Source: Ophioceras dolichostomum
Lineage: Eukaryota > Ascomycota > Sordariomycetes > Magnaporthales > Ophioceraceae
NCBI GenBank assembly: GCA_003049485.1
Contig: PYST01000061.1
Span: forward strand, 62,001 to 126,000
Reading direction: 5' to 3'
DNA length: 64,000 nucleotides
Shown here: one piece after another, positions 53,233 through 64,000 of the stretch
Position numbering within the stretch: position 1 is the first letter of the stretch
Layout: every line of letters begins with the position of its first letter
Notes under the pieces: generated by a model
Seen by the model: only the letters and a program-made list of their open reading frames with translations
Databases searched by the model: none
What the model was told of the DNA's origin: nothing
Translations under genes and position numbers: made by a program

Positions 53233-55364
53233 CTAACGTGTCAGAACAACCTCGTATTCTACGTGGTTTTTGAGCAACGTGATCAACTCTAGATTGGGTT
53301 CCGGCGCCTGTTGAGCAGTGTCCAAAGGGGTTTTGAACAAGGGGTCCGGTCCAGTATTCGGACGATCGAGGGGTGCGAACCCCAGGTCGAGCAGCGACTC
53401 GACGACGACTATGTCATTGTTCGCCACGGCTATGTGCATCGCGCTCATGCCTTGTCGATTCCTCGGCAAGTTGTGCAGAACGGTCTTCTGCTGGTCGACT
53501 AGTGAGATGAGCCTGAGAACATAGTGGACGGCGTCCACCTCGTGAGATGCGGCAGCCCCCAGGACTGAGCAATAAGGCCAAAGTTAGCAGATAAAGAATA
53601 AAAGGGGACACACGCGAATGCTAGGAGAGGCTTTGGTCTAACCACTTCCCCATGTAGGGCCCCGTTCACAAAGGCTATCCCGGAGCATGTCCAGAGTGGG
53701 CGTGGCGTAGCTAGGCTCGCCACCAGAGCTAACCAGTTCTCCGTGTGTCATCAGGAAATCTACCACTCCTGGTTTCCCGCGTTTGGCGGTCACGGTGTGG
53801 AGGGGAGGATCGTCGTCCGTGGGCATACTCAGAAACGTGGTGTCAGTGATCCTTTCCTCATCATCAGCCTTGTCGCTAACTGCATCTTCGGCACCCTCGG
53901 CCACGGACAATCCATCAGAGGGGTGTGTGGAGTCATCACGGGAGCTGCCGGCTCCGCCTTGAGCCGCCTTTCCCGACCCGCCATCTTCGTCGTCGTCGTC
54001 GCCGCTGCCTGGCGGAATCGCAAAAAGAGCTAGCTGCTCCATGTGGTGCCGCAAATGATCCCGGAATTCCGACGGCTTGACGACCAGAATCTCGTCGACA
54101 GGGATGTGGCTGTTGAGTTCTCGCAGCGATTTCTCCCAGGTGTCGCAGAGAGGGCACGCAGTCGGCAAAAATCTGTCCATCGGCACCCGTCACGCATCGC
54201 AAAGCGCCAACAGCCCCGGTGAGTCAAGCTGCGAAGTCTATGCGGGGTGACTCACTGCCAAGTGGGCGCGGAACGTATCCAGTGATTCGAAGGCTTGAGA
54301 ACTCGTGCAAAAGCAGCAGTTCCACGATACCAGGTGGTTCTGCAGCTCGTGAGTAAACCAGACGTCCGGGTCCCCGAGGAGCTTCATCTCGCAGGCCTCG
54401 GAGCTGCAGAGGTAGGGCTTCAAGTCGTCCAAGAAGTGTTTCCTGTGGACGCCATTCATCAGACTCGGCGCCAACTGCCGGCAAACCGGTACCCCACCTT
54501 ATAAGAATGTCATAGAGGAAGTTACTCACTTCCAAGAACGCTTGTGGCGGAAGTTCTGAGGCAGTCGGCAGTAAGGGCACTCAAACCACTTGCCACGGTG
54601 GTGCTTATCGACCAGCTTCTCAAGAGGCACGAAACTGAGTCCGTTGTTGTCGTCACCACTCTCACCCACTGAGGAGGCAAAGGATGTCATAGAACGCGCA
54701 TCGTCTTCACCTGGGTCGATCACGGCTCTGGACTTAGCGGCCAGGGCCTTTGCGAATCGGTCTCGCGAGGTGCTGCTTCGGATTAGGACGGACAGCCTAA
54801 ATAGCATGGAGGTGATTTCGGCGACGTATTTGAAGAGCTCTTTGATCTTGGAGGGAGGTTCGGCATCCTCCTGCCCCACCACATTCTCTTCTTCCCCTTC
54901 TCCATCATCATGATCGACTAGGGCAGACTCCAGCGGGTCGCTTGTTCTATTCTCTCTCTGGCCAGAAGCGATCGCGTGGGCTGTCAAGCAATCAAATGTT
55001 CAGCAATTCGCACGGGTTGTCAACAGGGTCAGGCTAGGCGAGGTGATAGGGTTGGGGTCACACCATCCGTAAGGGCCTTTTCAAGGTCCTTTAACAATGA
55101 CACCACCTCGGCCGCAAACTTGGGTGCGTCCTTCAGCTGGTGGTCGAGAGAAGTGGGCTTTTTCATCGGCTGGAGGGCGCCGATGTTGCTCGCCCAAACC
55201 CAGAGCTGCGCATAATGATCTAGGACCTCGGTCCAGCTTATGCCATAGTTTGGCATATCTTCGGGGGTGAACACGTCCAAAATCTTGCCGAAGAGTTGCA
55301 TACATTTCTGGGCGTTTGTTGCGATTGGGGAGGGCTGGCCCGTCCCGGAGCCGGGCTTTTCCAT
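53233..55364 (-). pseudogene. Decayed acuF-type C2H2 zinc-finger/ankyrin protein gene
   Basis: Exons inferred on the minus strand: 55364-55064, 54980-54530, 54442 to about 53646, and 53564-53233. They encode, in order, the fungal N-terminal helical region (NAQKCMQLFGKILDVF, WASNIGAL), a long linker with FRLSVLIRSSTSRDRF, and a C2H2-like zinc region (WFECPYCRLPQNFRHKRSWK, DDLKPYLCSSEACE, HLVSWNCCFCT, ACPLCDTWEKSL, FRDHLRHHMEQLALFAIP). Two C-terminal ankyrin-like repeats follow (GMSAMHIAVANNDIVVVESL and a FKTPLDTA segment). The order matches the oxidoreductase-acuF-like C2H2 family. Two in-frame stops interrupt the zinc region: TAG at 54240-54238 and TGA at 54192-54190. A GTGAGT at 54255 might suggest an intron, but every acceptor tried is too close or out of phase. 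I read the gene as inactivated; strain variation or an unusual intron remain possible. Confidence 0.6.
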
Positions 55365-55817
55365 CAAGCCCGCCCACTCGCGACGGGGGCGCGGACCCGG
55401 CGAAGAGGCGCAAAATAGGAGCAACCAGACTGTTGCAGATTGAAACCTGAGCCAACCCACCTACATCCCCTCGGCAGGCGTGCCACGACGGGGCCGAACG
55501 AAGGGGTAGACTAGAAAAAGCCGCGCCTGCTAGCTGTCCACGGCTCTCCACGATTTGCTGCCTGAGACGAGGTTCCGGCCGTGTCCTGAGAAGGCAGGTG
55601 GGGGAGCAAATTATGAGTGCGACACTTGGCGAGGCAGACTCACGACTGTTGTGCCTATACCCCGCCAAATGTACGTCGCGCAAGCGAGCGGGCCCAGAAG
55701 CTGAGGCGACCAGCCTCGCCCAGACTTTGTTCCTGTCTCTCCCCTCTTTAATTTGCCATCGTCTAGCAGTGCATTCGCCTCCATTCCGAGCACCGAGATC
55801 CTATCTCCATCGGCAAG
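55365..55817. other. Head-to-head intergenic region between two decayed genes
   Basis: This 450-bp spacer separates divergent gene remnants and would have carried both promoters. No other feature was seen. Confidence 0.5.
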
Positions 55818-58204
55818 ATGAGCGGCATAGAGCTCGCGGGGATAGTGTTGGGCGCATTCCCCTTGCTAATCAGCGCTCTCGAACATTATCGCGACGCGAA
55901 AGCAGTTTGGGAAATCCTGTGGAATGTCGAGTCGGAGTGCCGCCTCTGGCTCCACGAGCTGCGCATCCAGAGCTTTTTTTTTCGAAACCAATCTGCAGGA
56001 CTTTCCGCTGCCCCTGGTTGTTGATGACGACGAGGTCCAAGAGCTCATCAAGTTTGCCTGGTTCGCCCCCCCTCAGGTTTCTCGAAATCTCCAAAGCAAC
56101 GTGGAAAATCTCTAGCTTACCACTAACCCGGCGCCGGCTCGGTGCGGCTCGACATGGACGGCCCAAAATGGAAGGATCCAGCCCTGGAAGCGCGTCTCAC
56201 GGAGAGATTACCGAAGTCGTACGACCTCTACCTCCAGACCATCGACAGGATTCAGGAGATCATGAATGTGATCAAGAAGACGTTGGGCTTCGACAAGCCT
56301 GGCTTCCAGGCGACATTCCCCGAGACAGGTGTAGGTTCTCCTCGCCCAATCCACCGCGAGGGACAAAGGGCTGATGTTCGATCGACATTTTGCCAACATA
56401 GCAACAGACCACGTCGAAGCCTGTGGACGCCTCGGCCGAGGGCGTTAAGTCGAACATTGAATTAGCCCGTCGAGTCCGGCTAAGCTTCAGCGGGTCCAAG
56501 CGAAAAAGCCTCTTCGAAGAGCTGAAAACGTGCAACAACAACCTGGGTGACCTACTGAGCAGCAGCGACCGCAACGCAGAGCTCAGGCGAAGGCGTGGCC
56601 AGTCGACGCGAACTTCGATAGACATCAAAAGTCTCCGCAGTTCTGGCGCCATGTCGACAACCTCTACAACCTCCTCACACGCTCCCTGATGTGCGAGTGC
56701 AAGAAGTTCCACTTGGCAAATCTCCAGTTGCAACACCGGACCTTGCCAGCCCCTGAATTCCCTCAGTTCGGCGTCACATTTCTCTTCGGGTCTCGAGTCT
56801 GCCACGGCATAAAGCCTTCGTGGGTGTACCAGGAAGCAAAGGTCAAGATGCTGGAGCAATTGCCGGAGAACTCGGAGCCAGTGGCAAAAAAGAAGAGCAT
56901 CGTGAACTTCGCACCAGAAGTGGTCTCGATCCCGGCAGGACGTTCCACTACTCCACCATCCGCGGCCTCTTGCGCGACGGTTCCTTGTATGGCGCCACAG
57001 CTGGTGGCGCTGCGACCAGCATCGCCGACGCCGCCAGTTACGTTAATAAAAGGCTCGAGTGAGGAACCCAAGGAGTTGTTAAGGCGACGATTGCTGGACT
57101 TGAGGAAGGGCAAGGGGAGAGGTACCGATGTACCGTTAGTAGCTCTGCCTCCTCCCGGCAGTCTTCCACAAATGCTACCACCGGCGATTGTGGCGAAGAC
57201 AACAGTGGACGGTCCAGGTGACACGACTAGTCGCGGAGCGGCCTCGGTCGCGACCGGCTGTTCCCAACCTGCCGAGCCTCCGCGCCTCATCATCGTCAGT
57301 GATGCCAACCCGCCTATGATCGACATTGCCAATCTCTGCGCCGAGCTCCCCAAGATCCACGCAAGAGCAGAAGGCAGAAAGGAGCAACCAACCCTTTGTC
57401 TGAAGGACACTCATTGCCGCGTGGCATTCAGCCCGGTCTGGCCTCCAGCGCCCTCCCAGCCACCTCGAGACTCAACACATGCCGCAGCAACGCTGTTCCA
57501 CGACATCATCAGTCTAGAAACCCTACTCCGGAGCGACACACCGCAAAAAGCTCGCCCGAAGCGAGCGCTATCATATCGCCCTGACACTCGCATCATCGTA
57601 TTTGCAGCTCAATTCGTCATCCTGGATCAGATCTAATAGAGCAAGCGTGATATCCACTTCGCACTTGATGGGCCGACACGCATTTCCCTGAGTAGGCCAT
57701 ACAACTCACGCGATTTTACGCAAGACTGCGACCTGGGCGAGGAGGGGCACGATGACATTCTGCCGCAAGTGCGCCAGGCAACTGGAATCGACCGCAACGA
57801 CCGCAGTTTGGCGAGCCTAGGCATCATGTTGCTCGAGCTGTGCTACGGCACGGCGGTGGAGGAACTCGAGATGCGGAGGAGTTTTCTCGCTGTGCCTCCG
57901 CCACCCGACCCGGCCACCAGCAGCAACGGCGGTCCCACCGCTGCTACGGCCTCAACGCCAGCGGCCATGACGAGCCTGGTCCTAGACATTGCGGTTGCGA
58001 GGAAATGGGCTCGACTTGCGGATGACGAAGGCGGCCAGGAGTTCGCGCGCCGTAAACTGGTGCCTGGGAAGCATGCCGGGGAGCAGTGAGGCAGATGGGA
58101 AGCTGGAAGAGTGGCGCAACGAGTTATTCGAGGAAGTTGTGCAGCCGCTTCAGAAATGCTACGACCAGTTCGTAGTGGTGAGGAATGAGAAACAGAGAAG
58201 CTAG
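55818..58204 (+). pseudogene. Decayed DUF7580-family gene (HeLo/prion-inhibition-like N-terminus)
   Basis: The start MSGIELAGIVLGAFPLLISA and the following helical segments are typical of the fungal DUF7580 family, often annotated as prion-inhibition/HeLo-like proteins linked to non-self recognition. Family-like segments continue on the plus strand but in changing frames. The first reaches a run of nine T at 55974-55982, after which the match continues in the next frame. The segment around 56142-56330 is in frame again, the next (56423-56640) and the one from ~56645 to 57636 are in two other frames, and the C-terminal helix near 58060-58204 is shifted once more. Two adjacent in-frame stops (TAA TAG, 57634-57639) sit just before SKRDIHFALDGP. 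A GT-AG intron near 56331-56405 explains one change only. With at least four lesions the gene is a pseudogene. Confidence 0.65.
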
Positions 58205-58341
58205 GGACAAGGACTAATGACGAGCGAGTTAGGGATGCGATATGGAGGATGTCGAAATAAGGTTGGATGGGATATGGGGCCCTCGCCAGCTCGTGAGCAT
58301 GCAAGCACCTATCATGACTCGCTACCAAGTTGCCAATACTC

Positions 58342-58459
58342 CCCCTGTAATATTGTCACCAAGGGGCTATCCCTGGGAACCTAGAAACCCTTGCTTTCCT
58401 CAAACAAACCCAAGTATTTCGTCTGTACGGATCGTCATTCATTGACAATATTACAGGGG
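58342..58459. mobile_element. Small element with perfect 17-bp terminal inverted repeats
   Basis: CCCCTGTAATATTGTCA at 58342-58358 is the exact reverse complement of TGACAATATTACAGGGG at 58443-58459. The 118-bp unit has no coding capacity, consistent with a MITE-like element or a solo inverted-repeat remnant. No target-site duplication is visible, so a hairpin of other origin cannot be excluded. Confidence 0.5.
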
Positions 58460-60991
58460 ATGTGTTGTAGGAGGGGACCCCGTATTGCGATCAGAGCTTA
58501 GGAGAAAGAACACAAGACAGAGAAAAAAAAATGTAAAAGCCCTAGCGAAATTATCGGCCACCTCAGACCAGGCACAGTGTCGTCGAGTGTTGGAGATACC
58601 CGGAATTGGCCCTGCGGCAACTGCAGGCAAGGGCTATTCACACCAGACCCTAGGCACGACATACGGTAGATGGTACATTGCTGTCGGGGCACACAAGGGG
58701 CCACGTCTATGGCATGTGCTTTCTCTGCAAACGTAATGGCGAAGAGACATACGCCGCGTTGGGTGATGACTGCCTTACCAGTTACGGACAAGAGAAGGTG
58801 GCAATTAGTGAGCGAGCGGCCAGAGCTAGGCAATGAGTGTCCCTGTCACTCCACATCGAATAACAGTGAAATCTATTCCAAAAGGACACTGCTTCGGTTT
58901 CTCTCCCTCCTACTTTTTCCCTACTCCTTCTTTTGTCGATAGCCTAGTGGGCTTTTACCGGAAGGTGCCATCGGTCAGCGGATGTCTGCCAGATTCCGGG
59001 TTTCCGGAGCCAGGCGACCCCACTACGGCCATGCACGTGGACCGAATCCAACCTCAACCGATAAGCAAGCCGGCAAATCTCGAACGCCGGTCCGTCTTCA
59101 CCTCGCCTGGCCACTTCCAAGCATATCCGCTTTTCTCCTCTAAATTGACATTTTGTCGCCTGCGCCTGCACAACAAGATGCCCACGCACATTTGTGGCCG
59201 TGAATATCTGGCCGTCTGGCGAAAACTAATCGCCAAACATCATCCAACTTGCCATGGCCGTTGCCTCTGAGGATTTGGTGCATATGCCTATGTGCTGTAA
59301 GCGCCCTCACTGCAAGGTCGAGCGTGGCCTCGTCCTGCTCCGCGGATCAACCCAAGATATATTTCCGTGCCCGCCTGTCTCCGAGGGTCCTCTCGAAGGT
59401 TTCCCGTGTGAACCTTATCTTCTGATGACTGGTGACTCACTCCTCTCTCCCATCCCCTTCTCTCTTGTTCTGTACCACCTCGAGAGAATCCGTTGCCGAG
59501 CCTACTAGGATTACCGCCTTAGATTTCTCCCTCGGAGCGGTACGCAGATCATCAGGCAGCTCGAGCCATCAGATAAGACGGCGGTTTTCCAACATTCCAT
59601 TCCAGCTCCTTCAGTAAATGTAACTTCCGTTTCCGCATTTCGACTCCAGATTAGCATCCAGAGCGCAATTCGGGTGCAGCGCAAAGCATTGCCTGGTATA
59701 TGCATCCGATAGTCAGCGAGGTCTTTAACATTCGCCCATCTCCTAGTTTGTGTAGGTCCGTCTTGTCCATCCGTCGACTGGCCAGATGAGGCTACCCATC
59801 GTCTCAGCATAACTTGTGTGGGCACAGCCTTGACCCGCCGCATAGGGCTGATTGGGTTTCCAAGCAAAGCAACTCCCGGATCTGCTCTTCTGTCCTTTTG
59901 ACCTCGGTGAGGGAAGTGGCTAACTTGCCCGGAGCTCTCGCGACAACTCATGGTATTTGCGTGCCCGGTTGTTCGGTTCTTTCTCCCCTCCTCCCTAACA
60001 CTCACCTACTCGGCATGCTTCGCTTTGGTGTCTTCCTTTCCTGCCTCTGCCTCTGCATTTGACAACCTGATCACTCAAACTGCATTGGCCCCAGATCCCT
60101 CCCATCCAGAGATCACCAAGTCAGAAAGAACCGAAATTCTACCTACGTGCTGAACAGTACCAAATAGAGTTGCAGTCTTAAATTGGGCAAGAGAGAGGCA
60201 GAAGCTGACGTTCCTATCGCTTTATTCACCAGTCGTCAGTGGGCATCGAGTCGGGCGGGGGAAGGCACTACCCGACCGAGTGACGTCAGATCCTCCTCCT
60301 CCTCTTCCTCCACTCCATCCAACAGGCGCGTTCCTCACCCGCCTGCGAACACACCGTGACATCAGTCACTCGTATTTTGGGTTCCTGCCCCTCCAGCATT
60401 CGGAATGTGGCATTCGCTCAGTGGCATCAGTCACAACCGAAGCGGAGCAGGCCTTGTCCCATCACTCACCCGATCGCTACCAGGGGAGGACCACTGTCTC
60501 TCCCACCGAGCACGTACCATCACTACCATCACTACCATCACTCGTCTGCAGACAGCCACCTTCAGTTGTAAGTAATCGCCTCATGGGTGCCGCGCAGTCC
60601 CACCTCCTCGGTTGTTTCTTGCGCCTCCTCGATGCCGCCTCGAGTTTTACAGTTACTACCTTGCGCGATCTTCCAGTCAGAGGCCATCGGGTACCTGCCG
60701 TCTCTGGTGTTCGATTCCTTTTCAATGTTTTGAGTTGCTTTGTTATGTTTTTCGTCTCAACGTTTCCCCTCACGACGCGTCTACCGCCTCGCCGCCAACG
60801 GGATGCGTCCGTCCCGCTTCCCCACCAACGCTTCCCCTTGCCCACATCAACTCGATATGACTTTTGCTTCTGTTTGGAGCCACTGTACTTGTGCGCCATC
60901 GACCTCCGACTTATTTTCTGGTCGATGCACTCTCGTCTACGAGCTTACAGACCTCACCACTGACCTTGCTGGGTAGGAACGGTGCGAAATC
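58460..60991. other. 2.5-kb region upstream of the helicase gene
   Basis: No recognised gene. The right half is CT-rich and probably forms promoter and 5' leader of the helicase gene. The ATG frame at 60280-60963 has low-complexity Pro/Ser/Leu character and no domain. A 9-bp triple repeat is listed separately. Confidence 0.5.
60515..60541. repeat. 9-bp tandem repeat, three copies
   Basis: TACCATCAC is repeated three times perfectly, upstream of the helicase gene. Confidence 0.9.
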
Positions 60992-63900
60992 ATGGGTTCT
61001 CGGAGCCCAGGGGCTGATGGCCTTCCCGGCCATCCGGCCAATATCGCCAATGTGAGCTAGAGCTATTTCGTATCTCAATCCTTCTTCTCCATCCACCTAC
61101 CTAGGTATTCGTATGGGCACTAATCCGTTCGCGTTTCGCAGCCGGCTAGCATAGAAGCCTGTGTTCGGGACCACGTCGAGTTCAAGCATGATGGGGTGGG
61201 TTGGCGGGGGATGCCCGAGCTCCCTCGGCCAGGAGAGGTCACGCAGCGATGGGAGGATGTCGAAGAGCTCCCCAAGAATCCAGTCAACGAGTGTTGGTCC
61301 TCCAAAGAAGCCTACTTGGAGGCACAGTACAGGATTCTTCGACGCGAATCGATCGAAGGGCTTCGATTCGCCATCAATAGCTACCGCAACAATCCCGAGA
61401 TGCTAGACGACCGAGATACCTGTGTTTACGTTCGAGTAAGTACCCCTGACCTCCGCCGGCCCGTCCGCTTCAATCTCATATGTGCTAAAATGGGAATCTT
61501 CCTCTTTCTAGGTCTTCGTGAAAGGATATCTCTTCACTACTCAGGGGGCTTTTTGCCGGGTCACCTTCTCGACCCGACGTGCCAATATGAACATCAAGTG
61601 GCAGCAATCTCGACGCCTGACTTCGGGTTCACTCATCGGAATCACTACTGCGGAGGACAACTTCAAGACAATCTGCAAGGTTGGAACGGTCGCGCAGCGG
61701 CCCTACCGTGGAGGACTTGACCAAACCCCGCCGGAGATCGATATCCTCTTTGCTGAAGACGAGCAAAGTATTACCAACCCTGCTGTTGAGCTCGTGATGG
61801 TTGAGTCCAGAACCGGGTTCTTCGAGTCCACTAGACACGCCCTGACAGGGCTCCAGCACATGGCTCAGACGCCCTCGCGGTTTGACAAGTACTTCGTCGA
61901 CTGCCACGCCGATATCCCTCCCGCCTCGTTCGTACAAGAATCGCCTACCATGAACCTTTCACAGCTGGCCAACCAAGCCCCAGCCGGAGCAGAGGACCCC
62001 GCGGCCGAGTTGAACAGAGCGAAGGACGCGCTTTCAGCCCAAGATGTTCTTCACCCTATTTCCGCCTCTGCTGCGATCACCAGCGTTACAACAATGGATT
62101 CATCACAGCTCGAGGCGCTGCAGCGAATGATCTCTCTTGAGTTGGGCATCGTTCAAGGGCCACCTGGAACCGGCAAGACATATACATCAGTGTCGGCCCT
62201 GAGCATCCTCCTGCGCCACGCCCAGTCTCGCGGTGGACCTCCAATCGTGGTAGCCTCGCAGACCAACCACGCGCTCGACCAGATGCTCTCGTCCTGCCAC
62301 GCGGCCGGGTGGGACGTCTTGCGACTGGGCGGCGGATCAGACGACGAGGTCATAAAAGAATATACTCTCTTCAACCTCAAAAAGCAGTACCAGGGTCGCT
62401 CATTTGCCGGGATGAGCCGTCAGCGGCTTAGAGAAGTCCAAGTCCTTTCCGATGAGACCGCGAAGCGGTTCGACCACGCGATCCGCGAGGTATTTCCCGA
62501 CAATGACGATATCCTCCACCCCCAAACGCTCCTGGATTGCGGTATTATTTCTCAAGAGCAGCTCGACAACCTGGTTGGCGGGGATTGGAAGAATGGTTCT
62601 GAGGACCCAGATCCCCTGAAAACAGCCATGGAGGAGTGGCTCGGCGATATGCGTGAGCCGTACAGTTCCGCTATTCTGAACGACCCAGAGTTCGAGGATG
62701 TAGAGACCGAAGTCGAAGGCCGTCGATACGAGGTGGATATTACCCTCGACCGCGCCGCCGACGAGGACGAGGAGTACCGGGTGGGAGGGAAATGGGTTTC
62801 CGTCCGCCACGCTATGACGGGAAAACTCCCAAACAAAGGCAGGAAGGTGACACCGGAACAGCAGCTTCAAACGGCCGATCTGTGGAAGATACCTTCTAGA
62901 TACCGAGGCCTCGTTTATCGCTTCTTCCAGTCGGCACTCGTCGCTCAAAAGACCCCTCTTCTTATAGACCGCTTGCGACGATATTCGCAGCATTGCAGAG
63001 ATCGGAAGATTCGCCGATGGACCGAGGAGGTCAAGTTTGTGCAGCAGCAAGGGATTCAGATCATAGGCTGCACGACCACGGGCCTCACCAAGTTCCGGGG
63101 CTTTCTGGCTGCCCTACAGCCGCAGACGCTGCTTGTGGAAGAGGCTGCCGAAACGCGGGAGGCCAATATCGTCTCGGCGGTGTTCCCGTCGCTTCAGCAG
63201 CTCATCCTAGTCGGCGACCACCAGCAGCTGAAACCTCGGTGTGACGTCCAGGCTCTGGGGGTGGCCCCGTACAATCTCAACGTGTCGCTCTTCGAGCGCC
63301 TGGTGGACATGAGAGTCCCCTTCACACAGCTCATTCGGCAGCGGAGGATGAAGCCCGAGATCCGCGAGCTGCTGACGTATTTTTACCCTAGCATTGCCGA
63401 CCATCCGTTAGTGCAAGACCCAGCGCAGCGCCCCGACGTGCCAGGAATGGGAGGCCGCAACACGTGGTTTTTCCACCATACCTGGCCCGAGGAGGCCGAT
63501 ACGGACATGTCCAAGTTCAACAGTCCCGAGGCCGAGATGGTCGCCAAGTTTTTTGTCTACCTGGTGGCCAACGGTATGAACCCGGCCAAGATCACCATAC
63601 TATCGTTCTACAATGGGCAGCGGAAGGTGCTACTCAAGAAGCTCCGGCTCGAGCCTATGCTCCAGGGAGTGCCCTCGCTCAATGTCTTTACAGTAGACTC
63701 TTACCAGGGTGAGGAAAACGACGTCGTTCTTCTCTCGTTGGTACGCAGCCCGAAGCCGGATGGCCCCGCCCGTGTCGGCTTCCTAGAGGACCGCCATCGT
63801 GCCACGGTCGCGATCTCTCGGGCTCGGTGTGGCTTTTACATCTTTGGCAACCTACCAAACCTGCTGACGGCCAACGACGCGTCGTACCACCTCTGGGGCA

Positions 63901-64000
63901 ACGTCCAGCATTACTTTGCAACGAAGAGCCGCATCTGTTTGGAAAAGGGGCTGCCTATCGTCTGCCAGAATCACAAGACCGAACACTGGATCCGTGACCC
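60992..64000 (+). CDS. NFX1/ZNFX1/Hrr1-type superfamily 1 RNA helicase, 3'-truncated by window
   Basis: Three exons so far: 60992-61051, 61142-61435 and 61512 onward. They join through GT-AG introns (AAT|GTGAGC...CGCAG; CGA|GTAAGT...TCTAG), all phase 0. At least 947 residues are encoded, and the frame is still open at the window end. The N-terminus (GWRGMPELPRPGE, EAYLEAQYRILRRE) matches the domain before the helicase core in ZNFX1-like proteins. Walker A is GPPGTGKT (residues 334-341). Motif II is LLVEEAAE (Glu661-Glu662), with the Val-Glu-Glu form of this subfamily. LVGDHQQLKP, VDSYQGEENDVVLLS and VAISRAR are motifs III, V and VI. The last residues (GLPIVCQNHKTEHW) should lead into a C-terminal NF-X1-type cysteine-rich region outside the window. 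S. pombe Hrr1 acts with RNA-directed RNA polymerase and Cid12 in RNAi heterochromatin; a related RNA-silencing role is inferred. The start is the only nearby ATG that splices in frame. Confidence 0.85.

Noticed and set aside
54173..54255. Intron (GTGAGT to GGACAG) that would remove both stops in the acuF-type gene
   Set aside because: The join is out of phase with the conserved zinc-finger frame that follows. The other acceptor (TTCGCAG) makes a 27-nt intron, too short, and leaves the TGA.
60280..60963. 227-codon plus frame upstream of the helicase
   Set aside because: Low-complexity Ser/Pro/Leu sequence from CT-rich leader DNA; includes the 9-bp repeat.

Overview
The window looks like nuclear DNA of a filamentous ascomycete (Pezizomycotina, most likely a Sordariomycete). 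Short spliceosomal introns carry CTAAC/CTAAT branch sites, genes are spaced by kilobases, and there is one tRNA with a 71-nt body and a T-run terminator. The families are those of filamentous ascomycetes: a type II membrane GH17 glucanase, a DUF2439 protein, a DUF6590 protein, an acuF-type C2H2/ankyrin protein, a DUF7580 protein and an NFX1-type helicase. The species cannot be named from this sequence. I found 13 intact or probably intact protein genes, one of them cut by the window end, plus one tRNA, two decayed genes and one unidentified coding-like remnant.

Layout. 1-7.2 kb: a BAR-SH3 membrane-remodelling protein (minus) and a DUF2439/coiled-coil protein of the Mte1/Dbl2/ZGRF1 type (plus). 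7.2-19 kb: two large plus-strand genes for proteins that each pair an N-terminal half zinc cluster (C-x2-C-x6-C) with a second zinc-binding region and a hydrophobic, membrane-like C-terminus. 20-24.6 kb: a Tad2-like tRNA adenosine deaminase, a CCDC97-like protein and tRNA-Gly(GCC). 25.4-36.5 kb: a membrane-anchored GH17 endo-beta-1,3-glucanase, a DXD glycosyltransferase and an SRA-YDG domain protein, all on the minus strand. 40-49.7 kb: a six-exon single-pass membrane protein, a third zinc-cluster-like protein and a DUF6590 protein.

50-58.5 kb has an accessory character. A double GFA/CENP-V domain protein is followed by an unidentified coding-like remnant. Two head-to-head pseudogenes come next: an acuF-type C2H2/ankyrin gene (minus) and a DUF7580 gene (plus). 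A small element with perfect 17-bp terminal inverted repeats closes the stretch. From 61 kb to the window end runs the 5' part of a superfamily 1 helicase gene of the NFX1/ZNFX1/Hrr1 type; its reading frame is still open at base 64,000.

The genes do not form one pathway. Two small themes recur: cell-wall and glycan work (GH17, glycosyltransferase) and chromatin or nucleic-acid handling (DUF2439, SRA-YDG, Hrr1-type helicase, three zinc-cluster-like proteins). The most unusual observations are the two half-zinc-cluster proteins with membrane-like tails, three introns best explained with GC rather than GT donors, and the paired decayed genes whose internal stops are all explicable by C-to-T or G-to-A transitions. 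Splice sites were placed by eye from reading frame, donor, acceptor and branch-site signals and from family similarity recalled from general knowledge; no alignment was run.
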